Notes under the pieces: model-generated | Told to the model about the DNA's origin: nothing | Databases searched by the model: none | The model's input: the letters and a program-made list of their open reading frames with translations, nothing else | Part shown: piece after piece, positions 25,069-32,919 of the stretch | Layout of the letters: each line of letters starts with the position of its first letter | Position numbering within the stretch: the stretch's first letter is position 1 | Assembly (NCBI RefSeq): GCF_026967925.1 | Contig: NZ_JAPVBI010000003.1 | Location: forward strand, 313,070 to 377,069 | Length of the DNA stretch: 64,000 nucleotides | Reading direction: 5' to 3' | Source: Modestobacter sp. VKM Ac-2985 | Lineage (GTDB): Bacteria > Actinomycetota > Actinomycetes > Mycobacteriales > Geodermatophilaceae | Program-made: the position numbers and the translations under genes

Positions 25069-25124
25069 TGCGGGGTCATCGCCGGACCACACGGGCACGG
25101 ACGCAGGACGAGGGGGGATGCGCA

Positions 25125-25955
25125 GTGGCAGGACGGGGCACGGGGCCGGACTTCGTGGAGGCGTTGGCACGCGGGCTGGACGTGCTGGCCTGCTTCGACG
25201 CCGACCACCCGGTCATGACGCTCAGCGACGTCGCCGCCGCAGCCGGGCTGGCCCGGCCGACCGCGCGCCGGCTGCTGCTGACCCTGGAGGAGCTCGGGTT
25301 CGTCCGCTCGTCCACCGGCGCCTTCCGGCTCACCCCGAAGGTGCTCACCCTCGGCATGGCCTACGTCGGGGCACTGGGCCTGTGGGAGATCGCCCGCCCA
25401 CACCTGGAGGCCCTGGTCGCCCGGACCGGTGAGTCCTCCTCGATGGCCCAGCTCGACGGCTCGGACATCGTGTACGTCGCCCGGGTGGCCGTGCCGAAGC
25501 TGATCACCCTGCGGGTGGAGATCGGCACGCGGTTCCCCGCCGTGCAGACCTCGCAGGGCAAGGTGCTGCTCGCCGCCCTCTCCCCCGCCGAGCTGGACGC
25601 CACGCTGGCCCAGCCGAGCCGCGCCGGGCTCCCGGCCTACATCGGCCGCTCCGCCGACCAGCTGCAGGCCGAGCTGACCGAGGTCCGCGCCCGCGGCTGG
25701 GCGCTGGCCGACGAGGAGCTGGCCCCCGGCGTCCGCTCGGTCGCCGTGCCGGTGCGGGACGGGACCGGCGCGGTGCGCGCCGCGATGAACGTGACCGTGC
25801 ACGCCGCGGAGACCTCGACCGAGCAGCTGCTCACCGAGCACCTCCCCCGGCTGCTGCGCACCGCCGGGGACGTCAGCGCCGAGTGGGCGCTGTGGCAGAC
25901 CCGGCCGCACGTCGAGGTCGCCCGCCGGTCGGACGGCTCGACCGCCGCCGGCTGA
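25125..25955 (+). CDS. IclR family transcriptional regulator (PcaR/PobR-like)
   Basis: 276-aa regulator with an N-terminal winged helix (EALARGLDVLACFDADHPVM then TLSDVAAAAGLARPTARRLL) and a C-terminal effector domain (ARPHLEALVARTGESSSMAQ, FPAVQTSQGKVLLAALSPAE, RARGWALADEELAPGVRSVA). The RGLDVL start and GWALADEEL are typical of the PcaU/PobR branch that responds to aromatic acids. The GTG at 25125 follows an A-GGGGGG ribosome site. It very likely controls the divergent promoters at 23356-23442. Convergent with paaZ across 24 bp. Confidence 0.88.
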   Translation: MAGRGTGPDFVEALARGLDVLACFDADHPVMTLSDVAAAAGLARPTARRLLLTLEELGFVRSSTGAFRLTPKVLTLGMAYVGALGLWEIARPHLEALVARTGESSSMAQLDGSDIVYVARVAVPKLITLRVEIGTRFPAVQTSQGKVLLAALSPAELDATLAQPSRAGLPAYIGRSADQLQAELTEVRARGWALADEELAPGVRSVAVPVRDGTGAVRAAMNVTVHAAETSTEQLLTEHLPRLLRTAGDVSAEWALWQTRPHVEVARRSDGSTAAG

Positions 25956-25979
25956 CCCCGATCCGCCGCCGGGCGCCGC

Positions 25980-28037
25980 TCAGCTCGGGCCGGCCGCCGG
26001 CGGCCAGGTCTTGGCCACCATGGTGAGCACGTCGTAGGTGGCCACCGGCTGCCCGTCCCCGTCGACGACGACCGCGTCCCAGCGCACCTCGCCGTGGTCG
26101 GCGCCACCGCGCGGGGTGATCTGCTTGGCGGTGAGGGTGACCGTCAGCTCCGCGCCGGGCTTGACCGGGGTGAGGAACCGCAGGGCGTCGACGCCGTAGT
26201 TGGCCAGCACCGGGCCGGGGTCGGGGTCGACGAACAGGCCGGCGGCCCAGGAGACGATCAGGTAGCCGTGCGCGACCCGGCCGCCGAACAGCGGGTTGGC
26301 CGCCGCCGCCGCCTCGTCCATGTGGGCGTAGAAGGTGTCGCCGGTGAACTCGGCGAAGTGCTCGATGTCGGCGAGGGTGACCGCCCGGGGCCCGGCGGTC
26401 ACCGAGTCCCCGATCCGCAGCTCGGCCAGCGACTTGCGGAAGGGGTGGACGTCGTCCTCGCGCCGCTGGGCGCCGGTGACCCAGCGCCCGCCGATCGTGG
26501 TGAGCATGTCGGGCGAACCCTGCACGGCGGTGCGCTGCATGTGGTGCAGCACCCCGCGGATGCCGCCGAGCTCCTCCCCACCGCCGGCCCGGCCCGGGCC
26601 ACCGTGCACCAGCACGGGCAGCGGTGAGCCGTGCCCGGTGTTCTCCTGCGCGTCGTCCCGGTCCAGCACCAGGATGCGACCGTGCGAGTGCGCCGCACCC
26701 CGCACGAAGGCGCGGGCGAACCCCTGGTCGTGGGTGACCACCGAGCCGACCAGGCTGCCCTGCCCGCGGGCGGCCAGTTCGACCGCCTGCTCGACGCCGT
26801 CGTAGGGCAGCACCGTGCTCACCGGCCCGAACGCCTCGACGTCGTGCGGCTCACCGGCGGAGAGGTCGTCGCAGCGCAGCAGCATCGGGGGCAGGAAGGC
26901 GCCCCGGTCCCGGTCGGCGCCGACGACGGAGAAGTCGTCCGGGTCCCCGGCGACCAGGTCGGCGACCCCGCGCAGCGCCTTCACCGCACGGAGCACCTCC
27001 TGCCGCTGGTCCAGGCTGGCCAGCGGGCCCATCGTGACGCCCTCGGCACCCGGCGCACCGACCACGACGTCGGCCAGCTTCGCGCGGGTCGCCTCGACGA
27101 CGTGGTCGGCCAGCTCGCGCGGGACCAGCGCCCGGCGGATGGCGGTGCACTTCTGGCCCGCCTTGACGGTCATCTCGGTGACCAGCTGGTCGACGAACAG
27201 ACCGAACTCGGGGGTGTCCGGGCCGGCGTCGGGGCCGAGCACCGCGCAGTTGAGCGAGTCGGCCTCGGCGTTGAACCGCACGGAGTTCGCCACCACCGCC
27301 GGGTGGCTGCGCAACTTGCGGGCGGTGGACGCCGAGCCGGTGAAGGAGACCAGGTCCTGCCCGGCCAGCCCGTCGAGGACGCCGGCAGCGCTGCCGGCCA
27401 GCAGCTGCACGCTGCCCTCCGGCAGCAGGCCGCTGTCCACGATCGAGCGGACGACGGCTTCGGTCAGGTAGGCGGTCTGGCTGCCCGGCTTCACCACCGT
27501 CGGCACGCCGGCGATGAAGGCGGGTGCGAACTTCTCCAGGAAGCCCCAGACCGGGAAGTTGAAGGCGTTGACCTGCACCGCGACCCCACGCAGCGGGGTG
27601 TACAGGTGCTGGCCGAGGAAGGTGCCGCCCCGGCCCAGCGGCTCGGGGGCGCCGTCCAGGACCACGGTGTCGTCGGGCAGCTCCCGGCGGGCCTTGCTGG
27701 CGTAGGACAGCAGCGTGCCGAAGCCGCCGTCGACGTCCACGGCGGTGTCCCGGTCGGTGCAGCCGGTGCGCCGGGACAGCGCGTAGAACGCGTCCTTCTC
27801 CGCCATCAGCCGCAGGCCGAGCTGCTTGAGCAGCGCCGCGCGCTGGTGGAAGGTCAGCTCGCGCAGCGCGGGGCCGCCGACCGAGCGGGCGTGGTCGAGC
27901 ATCGCCGGCACGTCCAGCCCGGTGCTGGACACCCGGACGACGGTCTCCCCGGTGGCGGCGTCGGCGATCGGCGTCCCCTCGTCGGGGGCGGTGTACCAGC
28001 GGCCGGCGACGTAGCTCGGCAGCATCGGTGCGGTCAT
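25980..28037 (-). CDS. paaZ: PaaZ, oxepin-CoA hydrolase / semialdehyde dehydrogenase
   Basis: Bifunctional enzyme of phenylacetate catabolism (685 aa). Residues 1-520 form an aldehyde dehydrogenase (VNAFNFPVWGFLEKFAPAF, VVKPGSQTAY, SFTGSASTARKLRSHP, catalytic Cys in AGQKCTAIRR); residues from about 530 form a MaoC hot-dog hydratase with FTGDTFYAHMDE and GGRVAHGYL. The hydratase opens the oxepin-CoA ring and the dehydrogenase oxidises the resulting semialdehyde to 3-oxo-5,6-dehydrosuberyl-CoA. ATG at 28037 follows GGAGGTG and overlaps the stop of the TetR gene (ATGA), so regulator and enzyme are co-translated. Confidence 0.93.
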   Translation of the reverse strand: MTAPMLPSYVAGRWYTAPDEGTPIADAATGETVVRVSSTGLDVPAMLDHARSVGGPALRELTFHQRAALLKQLGLRLMAEKDAFYALSRRTGCTDRDTAVDVDGGFGTLLSYASKARRELPDDTVVLDGAPEPLGRGGTFLGQHLYTPLRGVAVQVNAFNFPVWGFLEKFAPAFIAGVPTVVKPGSQTAYLTEAVVRSIVDSGLLPEGSVQLLAGSAAGVLDGLAGQDLVSFTGSASTARKLRSHPAVVANSVRFNAEADSLNCAVLGPDAGPDTPEFGLFVDQLVTEMTVKAGQKCTAIRRALVPRELADHVVEATRAKLADVVVGAPGAEGVTMGPLASLDQRQEVLRAVKALRGVADLVAGDPDDFSVVGADRDRGAFLPPMLLRCDDLSAGEPHDVEAFGPVSTVLPYDGVEQAVELAARGQGSLVGSVVTHDQGFARAFVRGAAHSHGRILVLDRDDAQENTGHGSPLPVLVHGGPGRAGGGEELGGIRGVLHHMQRTAVQGSPDMLTTIGGRWVTGAQRREDDVHPFRKSLAELRIGDSVTAGPRAVTLADIEHFAEFTGDTFYAHMDEAAAAANPLFGGRVAHGYLIVSWAAGLFVDPDPGPVLANYGVDALRFLTPVKPGAELTVTLTAKQITPRGGADHGEVRWDAVVVDGDGQPVATYDVLTMVAKTWPPAAGPS

Positions 28038-28684
28038 CGGAGCACCTCCGGAGGGACGGGTGCGGCTGTCGTGCGCGAGCCGCTGGGGGGTGTCGTGCGC
28101 AGGCCGCTGAAGGTGGTGGTGACGAGGGCGTCGGCCAGCGCGTCGGCGTCCAGCCCGCGGCCGGGCCGGTACCACTCGGTGAGGGAGTTGACGGTGCCGA
28201 ACAGCAGCCGGCTGGTCACCGCGGGGTCGACGTCGGGCCGCACGTCGCCCTGCTCCTCGGCCGCGCGGACCAGGTCGGTGACGATCCGGTCGAACTCGCG
28301 GCGCCGCTCCAGCGCCTCGGACTCGACCGCGGAGTTGCCGCGCACCCGCAGCAGCAGGGTCACGAACGGCAGGTGGGTGGTGAGCACCCGCACCGACCCG
28401 CGGACGACGTGCTCCAGCCGGTCGATGGCGGGGCCGTCGAGCGCCCCCGGTTCGTCCAGCACGGCGAACAGCGCGTTGAGCGCGCGGTCCAGGGCGAGCC
28501 GGAGCAGCTCCACCTTGCTCGGCACGTGGTGGTAGATCGCCGACTTGGTGACGCCGAGCCGGGCCGCCAGCTCGTCCATGCTCGTCGCCTCGTACCCGCG
28601 CTCGATGAACACGGCCACCGCGGTGTCCAACAACGAGTCCAGCGAGTGCCCGGGTCTCCCCCGCCGCGCCGGCGCGACCGTCAT
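28034..28684 (-). CDS. TetR family regulator (PaaR-like)
   Basis: 216-aa repressor. The N-terminal HTH is clear: SLLDTAVAVFIERGYEATSM then DELAARLGVTKSAIYHHVPS; the helical C-terminal domain would bind phenylacetyl-CoA or another ligand. ATG at 28684 follows AGAGGA; the open frame extends upstream without a better start. It lies between paaK and paaZ in one operon, the usual location for the actinobacterial TetR-type paa repressor. The two 20-bp palindromes at 30185-30204 and 30506-30525 are its probable operators, which would give autorepression. Confidence 0.88.
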   Translation of the reverse strand: MTVAPARRGRPGHSLDSLLDTAVAVFIERGYEATSMDELAARLGVTKSAIYHHVPSKVELLRLALDRALNALFAVLDEPGALDGPAIDRLEHVVRGSVRVLTTHLPFVTLLLRVRGNSAVESEALERRREFDRIVTDLVRAAEEQGDVRPDVDPAVTSRLLFGTVNSLTEWYRPGRGLDADALADALVTTTFSGLRTTPPSGSRTTAAPVPPEVLR

Positions 28685-28754
28685 GGCCGTTCCTCTGCAG
28701 AACGGCTCGCTCCCGCGGGGCGCTCCGCTCCTCGCTCGTCCCTCGCTGCGATGC

Positions 28755-30116
28755 TCACGCCCCGCTCCTCTCACGGCGGTCCGTGAGCCGCTGCAGCTTG
28801 CCGACCGAGCGGGCCAGCGTCTCGGGGTCGACGACGGACACCTCCACGGTGATCCCGATGGTGTCCTTGACCGCAGTGCCGACCTCGCGGGCCGCGGCGT
28901 CGCGGCGGTCGGCCGGGCAGTCGGGCCGGGCCTCCACGTGCACGGTCAGGTGGTCCATCCGGCCGCGGCTGGTCAGCTCGAGGGAGAAGTGCGGCGAGAG
29001 CCCCGGCGTCCGGAGCACCACCTCCTCGATCTGCGTCGGGAAGACGTTGACCCCGCGCAGGATGATCATGTCGTCGGTCCGGCCGGTCACCTTCTCCATC
29101 CGGCGCATGCCCGGCCGGGCGGTGCCCGGGAGCAGCCGGGTGAGGTCGCGGGTGCGGTAGCGGACGACCGGCATCGCCTGCTTGGTCAGCGAGGTGAACA
29201 CCAGCTCGCCCTGCTCGCCCTCGGGGAGCACCGCGCCGGTGTCCGGGTCGATGACCTCCGGGTAGAAGTGGTCCTCCCAGATGTGCAGGCCGTCCTTGGT
29301 CTCCACGCACTCCTGGGCGATGCCGGGGCCCATGACCTCCGACAGCCCGTAGATGTCGATCGCCTCGATGTCCAGGCGCTCCTCCATCTCCCGGCGCATC
29401 TCCTCGGTCCACGGCTCGGCGCCGAAGATGCCGATCTCCAGCGAGCAGGCGCGCGGGTCCAGGCCCTGCTTCTCGAACTCGTCGATGATCGTGAGCAGGT
29501 AGGACGGCGTCACCATGATCACCCGCGGCTGGAAGTCCTGGATCAGCTGCACCTGGCGCGGGGTCATGCCGCCGGAGACCGGGATGACCGTGCAGCCGAG
29601 CTTCTCCGCGCCGTAGTGCGCCCCGAGCCCGCCGGTGAACAGGCCGTAGCCGTAGGCGTTGTGCAGCTTGTCGCCCGGGCGGCCGCCGGCCGCGCGGATG
29701 GACCGGGCCATGACGGTGGCCCAGGTGTCGATGTCGGCCTCGGTGTAGCCGACGACGGTCGGCCGCCCGGTGGTGCCGGAGGAGGCGTGCACCCGGCGGA
29801 CCTGCTCCTGCGGGACGGCGAACATCCCGAACGGGTAGTTCTCCCGCAGGTCGGCCTTGCTCGTGGTCGGGAAGCGCGCCAGGTCGGCCAGCTCCCGGCA
29901 GTCGTCGGGGTGCACGCCGGCGGCGTCGAACGCCGCCCGGTAGTGCGGGACGTTCGCGTAGACGTGCTGCAGGGTCCACTGCAGGCGCTCCAGCTGCAGC
30001 GCGCGCAGCTCGTCGACGCCCATCCGCTCTGCCGGGTCGAGCTGCGCCGGGTCGGGCGCCGAGCCCAGCCGGCGGGCGTTCTCGTCCGTGCCCGTGGTCC
30101 CGGTCGCTGTGGTCAT
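28755..30116 (-). CDS. paaK: Phenylacetate-CoA ligase
   Basis: Cytoplasmic AMP-forming ligase of 453 aa, first step of the phenylacetate pathway (phenylacetate, ATP and CoA to phenylacetyl-CoA). Motifs: VHASSGTTGRPTVVGYTEAD for the P-loop, AYGYGLFTGGLGAHYGAEKL, the adenylation motif DIYGLSEVMGPGIAQECVE, and VTGRTDDMIILRGVNVFPTQ with the downstream catalytic Lys in SVGKLQRL. ATG at 30116 gives the standard PaaK length. First gene of the minus-strand paaK-tetR-paaZ operon, 70 bp before tetR, with a promoter and operator upstream. Confidence 0.95.
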   Translation of the reverse strand: MTTATGTTGTDENARRLGSAPDPAQLDPAERMGVDELRALQLERLQWTLQHVYANVPHYRAAFDAAGVHPDDCRELADLARFPTTSKADLRENYPFGMFAVPQEQVRRVHASSGTTGRPTVVGYTEADIDTWATVMARSIRAAGGRPGDKLHNAYGYGLFTGGLGAHYGAEKLGCTVIPVSGGMTPRQVQLIQDFQPRVIMVTPSYLLTIIDEFEKQGLDPRACSLEIGIFGAEPWTEEMRREMEERLDIEAIDIYGLSEVMGPGIAQECVETKDGLHIWEDHFYPEVIDPDTGAVLPEGEQGELVFTSLTKQAMPVVRYRTRDLTRLLPGTARPGMRRMEKVTGRTDDMIILRGVNVFPTQIEEVVLRTPGLSPHFSLELTSRGRMDHLTVHVEARPDCPADRRDAAAREVGTAVKDTIGITVEVSVVDPETLARSVGKLQRLTDRRERSGA

Positions 30117-30184
30117 GCGCTGTGTCCTCCGCGGTCGCCGAGCGTCGTTGCCGGCCGGCCGGCCGGGCGCACGGGGCACCTCAA

Positions 30185-30204
30185 TACCGTCCAGGTGGTC
30201 AGTA
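30185..30204. promoter_or_regulatory. Operator at the paaK promoter
   Basis: TACCGTCC-AGGT-GGTCAGTA: an 8-4-8 inverted repeat with two mismatches. It directly follows a minus-strand promoter-like pair (TTGACA at 30227-30232, 17 bp, TTGGTT at 30204-30209), so a bound repressor would cover the start site. The right half GGTCAGTA is identical to that at 30518-30525. Confidence 0.65.
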
Positions 30205-30232
30205 ACCAACTCCTCACCGGGACGGCTGTCAA
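30204..30232 (-). promoter_or_regulatory. Promoter of paaK-tetR-paaZ
   Basis: TTGACA (30227-30232) and TTGGTT (30204-30209) on the minus strand, 17-bp spacer. The -35 is perfect; the -10 is weak and touches the operator. Confidence 0.45.
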
Positions 30233-30264
30233 CCCGCCCCGCGCCGTCCGGCCCCGCTTCCCCG

Positions 30265-30345
30265 CCCCGCTCCCCCGCCCCGCTTTGCACGCCCCGCTCC
30301 CCCGCCCCGCTTTGCACGCCCCGCTCCCCCGCCCCGCTTTGCACG
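30265..30345. repeat. 27-bp tandem repeat, three perfect copies
   Basis: Three identical head-to-tail copies at 30265-30291, 30292-30318 and 30319-30345, each made of C-rich blocks (CCCCGCTCCCCCGCCCCGC) ending in TTTGCACG. A partial degenerate copy precedes them. The end of each copy with the next bases reads TTGCACGCC, and an inverted copy GGCGTGCAA lies at 30392-30400. The array is in the divergent paaK-paaA control region. Confidence 0.95.
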
Positions 30346-30354
30346 CCCAGTGCA

Positions 30355-30386
30355 CGCAGTGCTCGTGCTGCAGCACGAGCACTGCG
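30355..30386. repeat. 32-bp perfect palindrome
   Basis: Each 16-nt arm is CGCAGTGCTCGTGCTG or its exact complement; the centre is 30370/30371 (a PstI-like CTGCAG). It lies right after the 27-bp tandem repeats. Could form a strong cruciform or hairpin or bind a dimeric protein. Confidence 0.95.
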
Positions 30387-30407
30387 CACGGAAGGCGTGC
30401 AATGTCC

Positions 30408-30440
30408 GCGGCAGCGGCAGCGGCAGCGGCAGCGGCAGCA
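30408..30440. repeat. GCGGCA hexanucleotide microsatellite
   Basis: About five copies of the hexamer (GGCAGC phase) follow the palindrome in the same intergenic region. The region between paaK and paaA (30117-30550) contains no gene that I can support. Confidence 0.85.
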
Positions 30441-30473
30441 CGCCCGCGGCTACCGCAGTCCGGTGGGGACGGC

Positions 30474-30502
30474 TTGTGCCGCGCCGGGTGAGGGTGGACA
30501 CT
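30474..30502 (+). promoter_or_regulatory. Possible paaA promoter
   Basis: TTGTGC (30474-30479), 17-bp spacer, GACACT (30497-30502). The operator starts 4 bp downstream and would overlap the start site. Confidence 0.35.
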
Positions 30503-30505
30503 GAA

Positions 30506-30525
30506 TACCGACCGCATGGTCAGTA
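30506..30525. promoter_or_regulatory. Operator at the paaA promoter
   Basis: TACCGACC-GCAT-GGTCAGTA: an 8-4-8 inverted repeat with one mismatch, sharing TACCG and GGTCAGTA with the site in front of paaK. Both sites fit a TetR-type dimer, most likely the product of 28034-28684. Confidence 0.7.
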
Positions 30526-30550
30526 AATGATCGCCCGACGAGGGGACGTC

Positions 30551-31516
30551 ATGTCTGCGCCGACGCTGGACCGCCCTGTTCCTGACGAGACCGCGCTGCA
30601 GCAGCAGTTCGACGCCACGATCGCGGCCGACCACCGCATCGAGCCGCGCGACTGGATGCCCGAGGGCTACCGCAAGGGCCTGATCCGGCAGATCGCGCAG
30701 CACGCGCACTCGGAGATCATCGGGATGCAGCCCGAGGGCGACTGGCTGCTCGCCGCCCCCAGCCTGCGGCGCAAGGCGATCCTGCTGGCCAAGGTGCAGG
30801 ACGAGGCCGGCCACGGGCTGTACCTCTACTCGGCCGCGGAGACCCTCGGGGCCGACCGGGCCGACCTCACCGACAAGCTCATCGAGCGCAAGCAGAAGTA
30901 CAGCTCGATCTTCAACTACCCGACGCTCACCTACGCCGACGTCGGCGTCATCGGCTGGCTGGTCGACGGCGCGGCGATCTGCAACCAGGTGCCGCTGTGC
31001 CGGTCGAGCTACGGCCCCTACGCCCGGGCGATGATCCGGGTCTGCAAGGAGGAGTCCTTCCACCAGCGGCAGGGCTACGAGCTGCTGATGACGATGATGC
31101 GCGGCACCGACGCCCAGCGGGCGATGGTGCAGGACGCCGTCGACCGCTGGTGGTGGCCCTCGCTGATGATGTTCGGCCCGCCGGACGACGACAGCCCCAA
31201 CTCGGCCCAGTCGATGGCCTGGGGCGTGAAGCGGCACACCAACGACGAGTTGCGCCAGCGCTTCGTCGACATGAGCGTGCCGCAGGCCGAGGTGCTGGGC
31301 GTGACGCTGCCCGACCCCGAGCTCGCGCCGGACCCCGAGACCGGCCGCTACCGCTTCGGCCCGATCGACTGGTCGGAGTTCAAGCAGGTGCTGGCCGGCA
31401 ACGGGCCGTGCAACGACGAGCGGATCGCCCGCCGCCGCGCCGCCCGCGACGACAACGCCTGGGTCACCGAGGCCGCGACCGCGTACGCGGACAAGCACGC
31501 GGCCGTGGGCGCCTGA
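30551..31516 (+). CDS. paaA: Phenylacetyl-CoA 1,2-epoxidase subunit PaaA
   Basis: Catalytic diiron subunit (321 aa) of the multicomponent oxygenase that makes the 1,2-epoxide of phenylacetyl-CoA. Two ExxH metal motifs are present: [14 protein letters not shown] and [34 protein letters not shown] is a typical C-terminal stretch. ATG at 30551 has GAGGGGA 4 nt upstream; an ATG at 30527 is in frame but abuts the operator. Stop overlaps the paaB start (TGATG). First gene of paaABCDE. Confidence 0.96.
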   Translation: MSAPTLDRPVPDETALQQQFDATIAADHRIEPRDWMPEGYRKGLIRQIAQHAHSEIIGMQPEGDWLLAAPSLRRKAILLAKVQDEAGHGLYLYSAAETLGADRADLTDKLIERKQKYSSIFNYPTLTYADVGVIGWLVDGAAICNQVPLCRSSYGPYARAMIRVCKEESFHQRQGYELLMTMMRGTDAQRAMVQDAVDRWWWPSLMMFGPPDDDSPNSAQSMAWGVKRHTNDELRQRFVDMSVPQAEVLGVTLPDPELAPDPETGRYRFGPIDWSEFKQVLAGNGPCNDERIARRRAARDDNAWVTEAATAYADKHAAVGA

Positions 31517-31908
31517 TGACCGACCAGGACGGCGGCGCGACGATGGGCGACGTGACCGCCGAGGGCGGGCACGGCGCCGTCCCCACCGGGCCCGGGGTGC
31601 CGGTCACCGACCAGCCGGCGGTCAGCAAGCGGGACTGGCCGCTGTACGAGGTGTTCGTCCGCGGCAAGCGCGGCCTGAACCACGTGCACGTGGGCTCGCT
31701 GCACGCCCCCGACGACGAGATGGCCGTGCACGCCGCCCGCGACCTCTACACCCGGCGCAACGAGGGCGTGAGCATCTGGGTCGTGCGGGCCAGTGACATC
31801 ACCGCCTCCAGCCCCGACGAGAAGGACCCGCTGTTCGCCCCCAGCGGCGACAAGGTCTACCGGCACCCGACGTTCTACGACATCCCGGACAACGTCCCCC
31901 ACATGTAA
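31516..31908 (+). CDS. paaB: Phenylacetyl-CoA epoxidase subunit PaaB
   Basis: Small subunit (130 aa) that bridges oxygenase subunits. The conserved PaaB part runs from about residue 38: WPLYEVFVRGKRGLNHVHVG, SLHAPDDEMAVHAARDLYTR, IWVVRASDIT, and the end RHPTFYDIPDNVPHM. The first 37 residues are a Gly/Pro/Thr-rich extension absent from most PaaB proteins (usually about 95 aa); the ATG at 31543 would shorten it a little. The ATG at 31516 shares one base with the paaA stop. Confidence 0.92.
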   Translation: MTDQDGGATMGDVTAEGGHGAVPTGPGVPVTDQPAVSKRDWPLYEVFVRGKRGLNHVHVGSLHAPDDEMAVHAARDLYTRRNEGVSIWVVRASDITASSPDEKDPLFAPSGDKVYRHPTFYDIPDNVPHM

Positions 31909-31912
31909 AGGA

Positions 31913-31966
31913 CCCCCTCGCCCCCCACTCGCCTCGTTCCTCGGCGAGCGGGCCCCTGCGAGGGGG
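31913..31966 (+). promoter_or_regulatory. Nested stem-loop between paaB and paaC
   Basis: Outer stem CCCCCTCGC (31913-31921) with GCGAGGGGG (31958-31966), inner stem CTCGCC (31928-31933) with GGCGAG (31943-31948). It starts 4 bp after the paaB stop. Could be a partial terminator or an RNA processing/stability element that sets the ratio of PaaAB to PaaCDE. The gap 31909-32007 has no gene. Confidence 0.5.
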
Positions 31967-32007
31967 CCGATGGCCGTGCACTCCGTGCCCGGAAGAGAGG
32001 TTCCGTC

Positions 32008-32919
32008 GTGGCCCATGAAGAGACTGTGTACGAGGCGTTGGACCATGCGCACGGGGGCGAGGGGCAGTGGGCGTTCGGCACCGGCTTCGACGAGCCGCTG
32101 GCCGGGGTCGACACCACCGTGCCCGAGGGCATCGACCCCGCAGACCTGGGCGCCTACTGCCTGATGCTCGGCGACGACGCGCTGGTGCTGTGCCAGCGGC
32201 TCACCCAGTGGGTGACCAACGCCCCCGAGCTGGAGGAGGAGGTCGCCCTCGCCAACTGCGGGCTGGACCTGCTCGGCCAGGCCCGGCTGCTGCTGGCCCG
32301 GGCAGGGTCGGTCGGCGTGCTGGGCCGCAGCCGCGAGCGGGCGACGGCGAGCATCCCCGACGAGGACGCGCTGGCCTACTTCCGCGATCCCGACGAGTTC
32401 CGCCACTCCGGGCTGGTCGAGGCCCCCAACGGCGACTTCGGGCAGACCGTCGTCCGGCTGCTGGCCGCCTCGGCCTGGCGGGTGGCCCTGTTCGCCCGGC
32501 TGCGGGAGTCCCGGGACCCGGTGCTCGCCGCGATCGCGGCCAAGGGCGTGCCCGAGCTGACCTACCACCGCGACCACGCCGCCCGCTGGGTGCTCCGGCT
32601 CGGCGACGGGACGCCGGAGTCGCACCGTCGCACGCAGGCCGGGGTCGACGCCGTCTGGCCGCTGCTCGCCGACCTGTTCACCGCCACCGACGTCGAGACC
32701 CGGCTGACCGCTGCCGGGGTGGCCGTCGACCCGGCCGAGCTCCTCGACGAGGTGCGCGACGTGCTCACCCTGGTGCTGGAGCGGGCGACCCTGACCGTGC
32801 CCGAGTGGCCCGCCCCGCAGCCCAGCCGCGGCCGGGCGGGTGACCACGGCCCGGAGTCCGCCGTCCTGATCGCCGAGCTCCAGGCCACCGCCCGCGAACA
32901 CCCGGCCGCCACCTGGTGA
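32008..32919 (+). CDS. paaC: Phenylacetyl-CoA epoxidase structural subunit PaaC
   Basis: 303-aa helical subunit that pairs with PaaA. Family stretches: GAYCLMLGDDALVLCQRLTQ, ANCGLDLLGQARLLLARAG, FRDPDEFRHSGLVEAPNGDF, GVPELTYHRDHAARWVLRLG and SHRRTQAGVDAVWPLL. Start is a GTG at 32008 (AGAGAGG upstream). Last bases overlap the paaD start (GTGA). The first gene after the inter-cistronic stem-loop. Confidence 0.93.
   Translation: MAHEETVYEALDHAHGGEGQWAFGTGFDEPLAGVDTTVPEGIDPADLGAYCLMLGDDALVLCQRLTQWVTNAPELEEEVALANCGLDLLGQARLLLARAGSVGVLGRSRERATASIPDEDALAYFRDPDEFRHSGLVEAPNGDFGQTVVRLLAASAWRVALFARLRESRDPVLAAIAAKGVPELTYHRDHAARWVLRLGDGTPESHRRTQAGVDAVWPLLADLFTATDVETRLTAAGVAVDPAELLDEVRDVLTLVLERATLTVPEWPAPQPSRGRAGDHGPESAVLIAELQATAREHPAATW

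Noticed and set aside
30265-30345. CRISPR array
   Set aside because: The 27-bp units are directly adjacent with no spacers, only three copies, and no cas genes are near.
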